A stretch of DNA of 64,000 nt, taken from CAZVED01 sp964626205 (GTDB taxonomy: Bacteria > Patescibacteriota > Patescibacteriia > SG8-24). A model generated the notes under the pieces. That model saw only the letters and a list, made by a program, of their open reading frames with translations. It ran no database searches and was not told the origin of the DNA. Where the stretch lies: contig CAZVED010000005.1 of NCBI GenBank assembly GCA_964626205.1, positions 1 through 64,000 on the forward strand, in the 5' to 3' direction. Position 1 is the first letter of the stretch, and every line of letters starts with the position of its first letter. The position numbers and the translations under genes were made by a program. Below are positions 1-6,669 of this stretch, piece by piece.

Positions 1-28
1 TTGACGGTACTTCCCCTGCTGTTACCAT
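1..28 (+). promoter_or_regulatory. Sigma70-type promoter for the A1-like gene
   Basis: TTGACG (1-6) and TACCAT (23-28) are separated by 16 bp. They lie about 130 bp before a gene with a good AGGAG site. The window edge prevents seeing whether the upstream gene contributes. Confidence 0.5.
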
Positions 29-157
29 AGCAATGCTTCGGTGCTTCTTCCTTTGAAGATGGTCTCCGCGTATGCGGGTCCCGTCTCCAGCGGATGAGCG
101 GGGTGCTAAGCGCACCCGACCGCCGCTGAGGAAGCTCTCTCACAACAGGAGTCCGTA

Positions 158-2020
158 ATGGGAAACAAGACGAAAGCCCGCAAAGGCAGTGGGAGGTTGC
201 AGCGCGTCGCGCAGTCCATGCGCGAATTCGCCAAAGTCTACAACAACCACAAGATCTGTCCCCTGATGCACGACCTGCTGCGGGTGCTCTACCCCGGCAG
301 CGTCATCAAGGACAAGCCTCGCGCGCTGAAGCGACAGATCGCGACGTACGCCATCTTCCGCAAGACGCACCCGGAGTTCAACCTCCCGGAGCTGATCCTG
401 CGGAAGGGCAAGGACGGCAGCATGATCGCCGTTCCGGAAGGCGTGCTCGAACAGCTCGCCGAATTCCGGATCGACGCGAAGAAGCTCCAGAAGGCGAAGG
501 GCGTCATCGTGACGTCCGCGCAGTTCGGTGCGACGCTGAACACGGAGGTCTTCGCATCGCTCAAGCGCTACGCCGAGTATCTCGGGTACGCGCTGGTCGT
601 CCTTCCCATCAAGTACGGCCAGATCAAGACCGTCCACCAAAAGGCCATCGACAAGCGCGTGCTCACTTCCACGTTCGACGAGAACCTCAAGGGCTACATG
701 CTCTTCGAGGACTTCTCCTTCGCGGAAGGGATGCTCACGCTGAACGTCATGCGCCTGCGCCCCACGCTGACTCGCTTCCTCACGGACGCGATCTGCGAAC
801 GCGGCGGGATGGCATCGCAGATCTTCGCGGCACCGAAGCTCGAACTCGAGTTCCGACCGCGGCTGCGACACGACTACCCGAAGGCGATCATGACGACGGG
901 CGCGGTGACGCACCCAGACTACCACGTCGACAACCTCGGGCAGCAGGACCGTACGGGCGAAATCGCCCGCGCGGAACACACCTACTCGGCCATCATCGTG
1001 GAGTTCTCCAGCCGGAAGACGTTCCATTTCCGGCAGCTGCTCTCCACCACGACGGGCGAGTTCTACGACATCGACCCGGTCCACGGCGGCGCGGTCTACG
1101 TGACGCCAAAGGCGGTCGAGCTTCGCCCGGACGACGTCGTCGCTGCGGTGCTGGGTGACTGGCACACGACGAAGACGCATCCGGATGTCCGGACGATCAC
1201 GTTCCAGGACATGCTGCCGACGCTCAAACCGAAGCATGTCGTGCTGCACGACCTCTTCGACGGCGACAGCATCAACCACTGGGAGGAACGTCAAGCATCG
1301 CGACGGGCCTACAAGGGCCCGATGCAGGCCGACTCGCTCGAGGTCGAGCTCAACGCGCTCATCACGGAGCTCAACTGGATGGGCTCGTGCATGCCCGGCG
1401 CGACGCTGCATATCGTGGCGAGCAATCACAACGAGTTCCTCCGACGCTACATCGAGGACCTTCGTTGGGTGAGCGACAACACGAACCTCGCCATCGGTGC
1501 GAAGCTCTTCTCGGCGCTGCAGGAAGACCTCAAACAGCGCTCCCCGGAGAAACACGAGCTCTCGCCGATGGATCCGGTCAACTGGTGGGTCAACCAGCAC
1601 GCACCGTCCGTGCGTACGCACGGTCGTCGCGGCAAGCTGATTCTCCCGGACACGCCGGACAGCAAGAAGATCCTTCTCTCGTTGCACGGCGACATCGGTC
1701 CACGCGGCCAAAAGGCCGGCTCGCTCGTGGCGTTCCGCAAGTGGAACCAGTGGATCATCATCGGTCACGACCACTCGGCGGCCATCCTCGGTCCCATCTG
1801 GCGCGTCGGAACATCGACGCACCTGGTGGAGCACTACGTCAGCGGCCCTGCGACCAACTGGACGCACACGCACGCCCTCGTCTATGCCAACGGTCAGCGT
1901 CAGCTGATCAACATCATGAACGGGACGTACCACGGCCAACGCAAACAGCGCCCGAAGAGCGCCGGTCTCGGAACCGGTGCGACGCGGAAGAAAGCTTCCT
2001 CCAAGCGGAAGAAGCGCTGA
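158..2020 (+). CDS. Calcineurin-like metallophosphoesterase, phage T5 A1-like
   Basis: 620 aa. The C-terminal half carries every metallophosphoesterase signature in order: GDWH (about 333-336), HDLFDGDS (364-371), SNHNE (422-426), HGD (510-512) and GHDH (535-538). This predicts a two-metal phosphodiesterase or nuclease. The first ~330 residues do not match a common domain I recognise. From memory the overall layout resembles the A1 protein of phage T5, which takes part in host DNA degradation; that assignment is recall, not a search. The tail is Lys/Arg/Ser-rich (ATRKKASSKRKKR), suiting nucleic-acid contact. The start is ATG after CAGGAG. The gene stands alone with its own promoter and a strong terminator, suggesting a phage-derived accessory gene. 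The phosphoesterase call is firm; the substrate is not. Confidence 0.85.
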   Translation: MGNKTKARKGSGRLQRVAQSMREFAKVYNNHKICPLMHDLLRVLYPGSVIKDKPRALKRQIATYAIFRKTHPEFNLPELILRKGKDGSMIAVPEGVLEQLAEFRIDAKKLQKAKGVIVTSAQFGATLNTEVFASLKRYAEYLGYALVVLPIKYGQIKTVHQKAIDKRVLTSTFDENLKGYMLFEDFSFAEGMLTLNVMRLRPTLTRFLTDAICERGGMASQIFAAPKLELEFRPRLRHDYPKAIMTTGAVTHPDYHVDNLGQQDRTGEIARAEHTYSAIIVEFSSRKTFHFRQLLSTTTGEFYDIDPVHGGAVYVTPKAVELRPDDVVAAVLGDWHTTKTHPDVRTITFQDMLPTLKPKHVVLHDLFDGDSINHWEERQASRRAYKGPMQADSLEVELNALITELNWMGSCMPGATLHIVASNHNEFLRRYIEDLRWVSDNTNLAIGAKLFSALQEDLKQRSPEKHELSPMDPVNWWVNQHAPSVRTHGRRGKLILPDTPDSKKILLSLHGDIGPRGQKAGSLVAFRKWNQWIIIGHDHSAAILGPIWRVGTSTHLVEHYVSGPATNWTHTHALVYANGQRQLINIMNGTYHGQRKQRPKSAGLGTGATRKKASSKRKKR

Positions 2021-2029
2021 ACGACCTTA

Positions 2030-2061
2030 CCCCGCATGCACTTGCATGCGGGGCTTTTTTA
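2030..2061 (+). terminator. Intrinsic terminator of the A1-like gene
   Basis: A perfect 10-bp stem (CCCCGCATGC / GCATGCGGGG) with a 4-nt loop is followed by CTTTTTTATT. Confidence 0.9.
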
Positions 2062-2070
2062 TTCCCGGCG

Positions 2071-2099
2071 TTGACGCGCCGTGCGCGCCGCGCTACCCT
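2071..2099 (+). promoter_or_regulatory. Promoter TTGACG-17-TACCCT
   Basis: TTGACG (2071-2076), 17 bp, TACCCT (2094-2099). It sits between the preceding terminator and an AGGAGG site, so the next gene is an independent transcription unit. Confidence 0.7.
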
Positions 2100-2127
2100 G
2101 CCCGAACGGTCTTTCCAGGAGGAATCA

Positions 2128-2607
2128 GTGGATCCTACGCAGAAACTCATCGACGACGTCCTCGAGCACCATCGGCGGAATCTCGCGATTCGCCTCCGAC
2201 GGATCGGTATCCGCGCACCGGCCGCCTGCGGAGGGCGCGGAGGCGAGCCGTTACTGCTCGATGCCCTGCGTGTGCACGCCAGCGGACGAACACGCTTCGC
2301 GGAATTCGAAGCGCAATTCCCAACCGCGGCAGACGAAATGCCCGGAGTGCAGATCCTCGGAGGCCTCCCGCAGCGACGTTTCGCGCTGGAGCTCGATGAC
2401 ACCGGCCTGCCAAAAAAAGAGCAGGAGGTCGATATCACGACCGATGATGCCGTCTTCACGGGCAAGGTCTACCACGACGATGGGCGCTGGGGTATCCGTT
2501 GGGTCGCGGATTTCGCGACAAACGGACGTTCCCCCACGCCTTCACCCGCTCCTTCCGTCGCATCGAACCACCGACCGCCCGGAAAAGGCGGCTTCGAGTT
2601 CATCTGA
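2128..2607 (+). CDS. Hypothetical protein, GTG start
   Basis: 159 aa, not recognised. The GTG start at 2128 is chosen because it follows CCAGGAGGAATCA, a near-perfect Shine-Dalgarno. The open frame extends upstream into the previous gene but has no ribosome site there. The N-terminus (VDPTQKLIDDVLEHHRRN) looks helical and charged. The middle alternates polar and hydrophobic residues. The last ~35 residues are Pro/Ser/Gly-rich and probably disordered. No signal peptide or membrane segment is seen. It is a solitary cassette with its own promoter and terminator. Confidence 0.7.
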   Translation: MDPTQKLIDDVLEHHRRNLAIRLRRIGIRAPAACGGRGGEPLLLDALRVHASGRTRFAEFEAQFPTAADEMPGVQILGGLPQRRFALELDDTGLPKKEQEVDITTDDAVFTGKVYHDDGRWGIRWVADFATNGRSPTPSPAPSVASNHRPPGKGGFEFI

Positions 2608-2618
2608 AGAACCGCAAA

Positions 2619-2646
2619 CCCCGCTCATGCTTGAGCGGGGTTTTTC
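2619..2646 (+). terminator. Intrinsic terminator between convergent genes
   Basis: A 9-bp stem (CCCCGCTCA / TGAGCGGGG) is followed by TTTTTCTT on the plus strand. It may also stop the convergent helicase gene weakly, because the minus-strand T-tract is short. Confidence 0.85.
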
Positions 2647-4731
2647 TTACACGTCCTTCAGGAAGCTCGTCCGCACCTTCTTCATGCGTTGCTCGATGCC
2701 ATCAAGCCCCGCGTATTCCTTCTCACCATCGGCACTCACGCGGATAGCCGGTTCCTCGTAGCCATCCTCATATGTTCCGTCGCTTTCCATGTCATAGCCG
2801 CTATCGCCGAAGCCGCCGCGCATTCTCGTGGCATCCACGCAAGCACGGTCCACCTCCTGCAAGAACATCGATGGTTGTTCGGTCGCCGAAAAATCGAACG
2901 ATTTCGCGACCGGGTACGACAGGCACAGGTGCTCGCGAGCTCGCGTCACCGCGACATAGAACAGCCGGCGTTCTTCCTCGATACCACCTTCTTCCATGAC
3001 CGCGCGGCGATTCGGGAACGACGACTCGTTCATGTGCAAAACAAAGACCGCATCCCACTCGAGGCCTTTCGCCTGGTGGATAGTAGAGAGAACGGTCATA
3101 GAACCCGACGCGGCATTGCCGCTACGATGATTACCGCCAAGCGTGTCGTTCAGCGTCACCTCGGCGAGGAACTCGCTCAAGGAGCCGTACTGCTCCGCGA
3201 GCGCGGCGAGCTGCTCGAGGTCGTCCATGCGCTCGCCAGCGTTCTGGTATTCGTTCTCGAGATGCTCGGCATACGCTGACTGCATGACCGCACGGATGAG
3301 CATTGCGGGGCCGCCCGAGGCGGATGCCGCAAGCATGCGCTCCAACGTGTCGCGGCAGTCCGTCCACCCCTGTGCAACGCGCTTACCGACCGTCTCCGCG
3401 ACCGGTGCCGTAACGGCGGCCGCGAGGCCGTCTGCCTCGCGAACCACAGCCACAACGCGCCCGGCGGAAACCTCGCCGATGCCGGTCTGGAATCCGAGCA
3501 CGCGGCGCCACGCGGCTTCGTCGCGGATGTTATCCGCGAGCTTGAGGAACGAGAGCACGTCCTTCACGTGCGCGCGCTCGAAGAACTTGAGCCCTCCGCG
3601 ATAGTCGTACGCGATGCCACGGCGCATGAGCTCGAACTCGAGCGACTGCGAATGATGCGTCGCACGGAACAACACGGCGATTTCCTTGCGCTGGAATCCT
3701 TCTTCATGGATAAGCCGGTCGATCTCGTCCGCGACAAACTGCGCTTCTTGGGACGCGGAAGCTGCCGTGACAATCATCGGCTTCGGACCTGGCTCCGACA
3801 CGGACCTGAGCTGTTTCGGGTACTGATTGACGTTTCGGTTAATAACATCGTTCGCCAATGCCAGGACTTCCGGCGTGGAGCGGTAATTGGTCTCCAAGCG
3901 GAAAATGCGGACATTCTTATAGAACCGTTCGAAATCGAGGATATTCTTCACATCCGCGGCACGGAAGGAATAGATGCTCTGGGCATCATCGCCCACGACG
4001 AGGAGGTTCGGTTCCTTCCGTGCAATCAAGCGGATGAGTGCGGCCTGCAACGCGTTCGTGTCCTGGTACTCGTCGACAAGGATGTACTCGAACCGCTCCG
4101 ACAGGCGGGCACGCAGCTCCGGATCGGCAGACAACGCCTCGTATAAGCGGATAAGCAGGTCGTCGAAGTCCATGGCGTTGGCCATCCGCTTCTTTCGGTC
4201 GTACGCTTCCGCGATGCGCGCGAACTCGTCCGCGAACCCTTCGAACTTCGGCTGCAGCTTCATGGTCGCTTGCGCGATCGGTACCATGGCGTTCCGTGCG
4301 TAGCTCACGAGACCTTTCACGATCGACGTCGATGGGAACTTCTTGTTCTTACCGTCATGTCCAAGCTCTGTCATCGCTGCTTTGAACAACGTCTTGGAAT
4401 CTTCCTCGTCGAGGATGGTGAAGCGGTCGGTGAATCCGGACTGGTCAGGAAACATGCGTAGCAGGCGGTTCGCGACGGAGTGGAACGTGCCGCCCCATAA
4501 GCCGACCGCGGACGGCCCGAGACGGTCCATCATTTCCTTGGCGGCCTTGTTGGTGAACGTCAGCAAAAGGATGCGGTCCGGCGCCACGCCTTTTTCCAAA
4601 AGATACGCCACGCGATAGACGATGGTCCGTGTCTTTCCGGAGCCGGCACCGGCCAAAACGACGCAAGGGCCGTCCCCGTTCAGGACCACATCCAGCTGTT
4701 CGGCGTTCAATTCAGCCTTATAGTCGATCAT
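2647..4731 (-). CDS. uvrD: UvrD/PcrA-type superfamily 1 DNA helicase
   Basis: 694 aa, close to the usual ~720. It should translocate 3'-5' on single-stranded DNA in nucleotide-excision or mismatch repair and in clearing replication conflicts. The Walker A motif GAGSGKT lies at about 28-34. Motif II is VDEYQD, motif III VVGDDAQSIYSFR, motif IV LETNYRST, and the C-terminal motifs include TIHQAKGLEWD and LFYVAVTRARE. A start at 4731 (MIDYKAELNAEQ) gives a normal helicase N-terminus; the 13 residues upstream in the open frame look non-coding. The site before the ATG (GGGGGATAT) is weak. The C-terminus ends about where short PcrA forms do, without a clear Tudor-like RNA polymerase-binding domain. 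Confidence 0.93.
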   Translation of the reverse strand: MIDYKAELNAEQLDVVLNGDGPCVVLAGAGSGKTRTIVYRVAYLLEKGVAPDRILLLTFTNKAAKEMMDRLGPSAVGLWGGTFHSVANRLLRMFPDQSGFTDRFTILDEEDSKTLFKAAMTELGHDGKNKKFPSTSIVKGLVSYARNAMVPIAQATMKLQPKFEGFADEFARIAEAYDRKKRMANAMDFDDLLIRLYEALSADPELRARLSERFEYILVDEYQDTNALQAALIRLIARKEPNLLVVGDDAQSIYSFRAADVKNILDFERFYKNVRIFRLETNYRSTPEVLALANDVINRNVNQYPKQLRSVSEPGPKPMIVTAASASQEAQFVADEIDRLIHEEGFQRKEIAVLFRATHHSQSLEFELMRRGIAYDYRGGLKFFERAHVKDVLSFLKLADNIRDEAAWRRVLGFQTGIGEVSAGRVVAVVREADGLAAAVTAPVAETVGKRVAQGWTDCRDTLERMLAASASGGPAMLIRAVMQSAYAEHLENEYQNAGERMDDLEQLAALAEQYGSLSEFLAEVTLNDTLGGNHRSGNAASGSMTVLSTIHQAKGLEWDAVFVLHMNESSFPNRRAVMEEGGIEEERRLFYVAVTRAREHLCLSYPVAKSFDFSATEQPSMFLQEVDRACVDATRMRGGFGDSGYDMESDGTYEDGYEEPAIRVSADGEKEYAGLDGIEQRMKKVRTSFLKDV

Positions 4732-4784
4732 ATATCCCCCTACTCTACAGGAGCCCGCCCCTTGCCTCAAGGGGCCGAACCCCC

Positions 4785-4813
4785 TTGACAGGAAACCGTA
4801 TCTGTGTCATAGT
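4785..4813 (+). promoter_or_regulatory. Promoter TTGACA-17-CATAGT
   Basis: Consensus TTGACA (4785-4790), 17 bp, CATAGT (4808-4813). It drives the RRM gene after a leader of about 95 nt. Confidence 0.75.
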
Positions 4814-4915
4814 CTTCCCATCGGAACAAGCTACGTCTTTCGCCAGAACTGCATTGTCAGCTCTCGAGAACGGGGTGTAAGCCGAACCTTATTCATCGTA
4901 AGTGATACTGCAAAT

Positions 4916-5182
4916 ATGGCTAAGAAGCTTTACGTAGGAAACCTTTCCTACAGCACGAATGACGAAGGCCTCCGCGAGCACTTCTCGCAGGCTGGCGCCG
5001 TCATGTCCGCCGTGGTCATCTCCGACCGCGAGACCGGCCGCTCCAAGGGCTTCGGTTTCGTCGAGTACGAAGCTGACGCGGACGCCGACAAGGCGATCGA
5101 GATGTTTGACGGCCAGGACCTCGACGGCCGCAACCTCAAGGTCAACGAGGCCCGCCCTCGTGAGGACCGCCCGCGCTACTAA
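4916..5182 (+). CDS. RRM-domain RNA-binding protein
   Basis: 88 aa, a single RNA recognition motif of the bacterial/cyanobacterial Rbp type. RNP2 is LYVGNL (residues 5-10) and RNP1 is KGFGFVEY (about 44-51), with the aromatic residues that stack on RNA intact. A short Arg/Pro tail (ARPREDRPRY) follows. It probably binds single-stranded RNA in the cytoplasm as an RNA chaperone or stress protein; the targets cannot be read. The gene has a consensus promoter and its own terminator, but no Shine-Dalgarno directly before the ATG (CTGCAAATATG). The ~95-nt leader may carry regulation, as cold-regulated RRM genes do, but that is inference. Confidence 0.93.
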   Translation: MAKKLYVGNLSYSTNDEGLREHFSQAGAVMSAVVISDRETGRSKGFGFVEYEADADADKAIEMFDGQDLDGRNLKVNEARPREDRPRY

Positions 5183-5210
5183 TCGTAGCGAGGGAAACCT
5201 CAAACCGAAA

Positions 5211-5239
5211 ACACCCACTGCAAGGTGGGTGTTTTCTTT
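5211..5239 (+). terminator. Intrinsic terminator of the RRM gene
   Basis: An 8-bp stem (ACACCCAC / GTGGGTGT) is followed by TTTCTTTA. Confidence 0.88.
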
Positions 5240-5240
5240 A

Positions 5241-5280
5241 TGTCATTGCGAGTGGGTCGTACCCGACCCCGAAGCAATCT
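5241..5280. repeat. TCATTGC-family hairpin repeat, type A
   Basis: The element starts TGTCATTGCGAG and ends CGAAGCAATCT, with an inner stem around a GTACC loop. It matches the first half of the compound element at 25885-25984, with changes inside the stem. It lies directly after a terminator in the gene-free stretch 5240-5466. Confidence 0.75.
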
Positions 5281-5359
5281 CATCCGTCTCATTCTATGAC
5301 GGCGCGGGTCCTGCCGCTGCGTTTCTCCACTTCACCGCGCTTCGCGCGTCTTGTGGAGG

Positions 5360-5386
5360 CCTCTCGCAGCGTCACCTGCGCTTTGC
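5360..5386. repeat. 27-bp dispersed repeat, copy 1
   Basis: The element runs CCTCTCGCAGCGTCACC...CTTTGC. About 25 of 27 bases match 29980-30006. It lies in the 5240-5466 gene-free stretch, which otherwise shows only the type A hairpin and a small GCGCTTCGCGC hairpin. Confidence 0.6.
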
Positions 5387-5466
5387 ACGACAAGGAACCA
5401 TCCTCGCTCATAATCTACCGAAAACTGAATCAGCTAGAAACGGCAGCCATACGCTCTGTCCGAGGA

Positions 5467-5495
5467 TTGACGCACCACATCTTTTTTGCTAGGGT
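5467..5495 (+). promoter_or_regulatory. Promoter TTGACG-17-TAGGGT
   Basis: TTGACG (5467-5472), 17 bp, TAGGGT (5490-5495), followed by a GGAGG site at 5513. The TAGGGT -10 recurs at other small cassettes in this window (30438 and 37545 on the minus strand). Confidence 0.75.
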
Positions 5496-5524
5496 GTCGC
5501 TGCCCCTGCCGTGGAGGTATTACG

Positions 5525-5890
5525 ATGAACGTTGTCAATCCCGAGCATCCAGTGAACTATCTCTTAAAGGAAACGCCGCCGAGCTATGTCTGCGGCGGCT
5601 GCGGCGCGAAGGGCTGCAAGCTCTGGCGCGACTACCAGACCTTCCTCGAGAACCAGTCGCTGCGCTGTTGCGACCGTGCGGCGAAAGAGCAGGGCAAGAA
5701 CATCGCCAGCATGACCGAGGACGGCACCTACGACTCCGACCAAGATGCACCCGGCATGAAGGTCGATCAGATCGGCTGGCGCATCCCGGCGGTCCCCACC
5801 GAAGAGAACGACACGTTCTGGGGCTACTCGTCCGTTCCCCAACCAGGCGTAGAATGGTGGAAGAACCTCCCACTCCGCCAAGCAGCGTAA
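5525..5890 (+). CDS. Small Cys-rich protein, phage/actinobacterial-type hypothetical
   Basis: 121 aa. The ATG at 5525 is chosen because GGAGG sits 7 bp upstream; the frame is open further back without a site. Near residue 20 there is a compact CGGCGAKGC cluster, then a CC pair about 25 residues later, which suggests a metal-binding knuckle. The C-terminal half is rich in Trp and Pro (GWRIPAVPTEE, FWGY, GVEWWKNLP). I recall similar short proteins in phages and actinobacteria without assigned function. The solitary unit (promoter, strong site, terminator) fits an acquired cassette. Confidence 0.7.
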   Translation: MNVVNPEHPVNYLLKETPPSYVCGGCGAKGCKLWRDYQTFLENQSLRCCDRAAKEQGKNIASMTEDGTYDSDQDAPGMKVDQIGWRIPAVPTEENDTFWGYSSVPQPGVEWWKNLPLRQAA

Positions 5891-5907
5891 ACCTTTCTCC
5901 TCATGCC

Positions 5908-5938
5908 AAAACCCCGCATTCGCGGGGTTTTCTTTTTA
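5908..5938. terminator. Bidirectional intrinsic terminator
   Basis: A 7-bp stem (ACCCCGC / GCGGGGT) has A-rich and T-rich flanks on both sides. It serves the plus-strand small gene and the convergent CoA-binding gene. Confidence 0.85.
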
Positions 5939-5944
5939 TCGCAG

Positions 5945-6346
5945 TCACCGATACAACCGCCGATGCTGCCGCAACATACAGTCATCCACCACGACGACTC
6001 GGCCGGCAGCCCTCGCCTTTTCTGCAGCTTCCTCATTCCCCGCCCCATCCTGCATCCAGATGACTTTTGCGTCCGTCTTGAGGGCTTCCTCTATGACAGC
6101 CATGACGGCTTCTGGTTTGCGGAAGATCTGCACGAGTTCGAACGGTTCCGGAATGTCCGCAAGCGTGGCATACGCCTTCTCGCCGTGCACTTCCGTCTCC
6201 TGCGGATTCACCGGAATGATGCGATACCCTTGCTCTTGGAGATACTGCGTCACACCAAAGCTCGGCCGTGCAGGGTTGGATGACAAACCGACCACAGCAA
6301 TGGTCTTGGTAGTTTCGAAGATGTCGCGAAGTTCCTTGTCGGTCAT
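5945..6346 (-). CDS. CoA-binding domain protein (YccU family)
   Basis: 133 aa, the normal length for the single-domain YccU/YbgI-like CoA-binding family with a Rossmann-like fold. The N-terminus TIAVVGLSSNPARPSFGV is the nucleotide/CoA-binding loop. EQGYRIIPVNP and KVIWMQDGAGNEEA follow in the usual order. It is probably a cytoplasmic CoA or acyl-CoA sensing or carrying protein; no reaction is established for the family. The preceding ~320 bp on the minus strand is gene-free and folded (see 6451-6607). Confidence 0.9.
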   Translation of the reverse strand: MTDKELRDIFETTKTIAVVGLSSNPARPSFGVTQYLQEQGYRIIPVNPQETEVHGEKAYATLADIPEPFELVQIFRKPEAVMAVIEEALKTDAKVIWMQDGAGNEEAAEKARAAGRVVVVDDCMLRQHRRLYR

Positions 6347-6366
6347 AGATACAATTTCTTTCTGGG

Positions 6367-6387
6367 TTGCCCGGTTAAACCGGGCAA
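6367..6387. repeat. Short perfect hairpin in the leader of the CoA-binding gene
   Basis: A 9-bp perfect stem (TTGCCCGGT / ACCGGGCAA) with a 3-nt loop is followed by TGACA on the plus strand. The ends look like a minimal member of the TCATTGC...GCAATGA family. Confidence 0.6.
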
Positions 6388-6450
6388 TGACAATTGGTTC
6401 TGCTTACTGCTCATGTTCGCTCGGATCCGGGGGCTGTGGCCAGGCTCTCT

Positions 6451-6607
6451 CGCTACCCGGGCCGGGCTGACGGCATTCCGGGCGGCCGAACATTCGGTCC
6501 AAATCGAATTAACGGTACTTCCACGGAGAAGGGCAGTCAAAATTGAGCGATGATGCTGACATGCGGGTTCGTGACGCCCGGCTGCCGGCAGGCCGGCTTG
6601 GGTAGCG
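6451..6607. other. Folded intergenic element, unassigned
   Basis: The arm 6451-6469 (CGCTACCC...) pairs with 6589-6607 (...GGGTAGCG) as an 8+5+3 bp helix with small mismatches. It closes about 120 nt that hold further hairpins, such as CCGAA/TTCGG and a GC-rich TGCCGGCA palindrome. The 6347-6669 stretch has no convincing gene. It could be a structured RNA or a non-autonomous palindromic element. Confidence 0.5.
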
Positions 6608-6669
6608 GGAAAGGACTATCCACGGTTCACCTTTTAACAGGCCGGTCCCATCACTAGGGGTCGTAGGCA

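Noticed and set aside
140..1939. Long open frame on the minus strand (599 codons)
   Set aside because: It is antisense to the phosphoesterase gene; composition is Arg/Val/Glu/Asp-heavy as expected for a GC-rich shadow frame, and no domain is visible.
6343..6540. Short minus-strand reading frame in the gap before the CoA-binding gene
   Set aside because: No ribosome site, no family, and it runs through palindromic DNA; better explained by the folded element.
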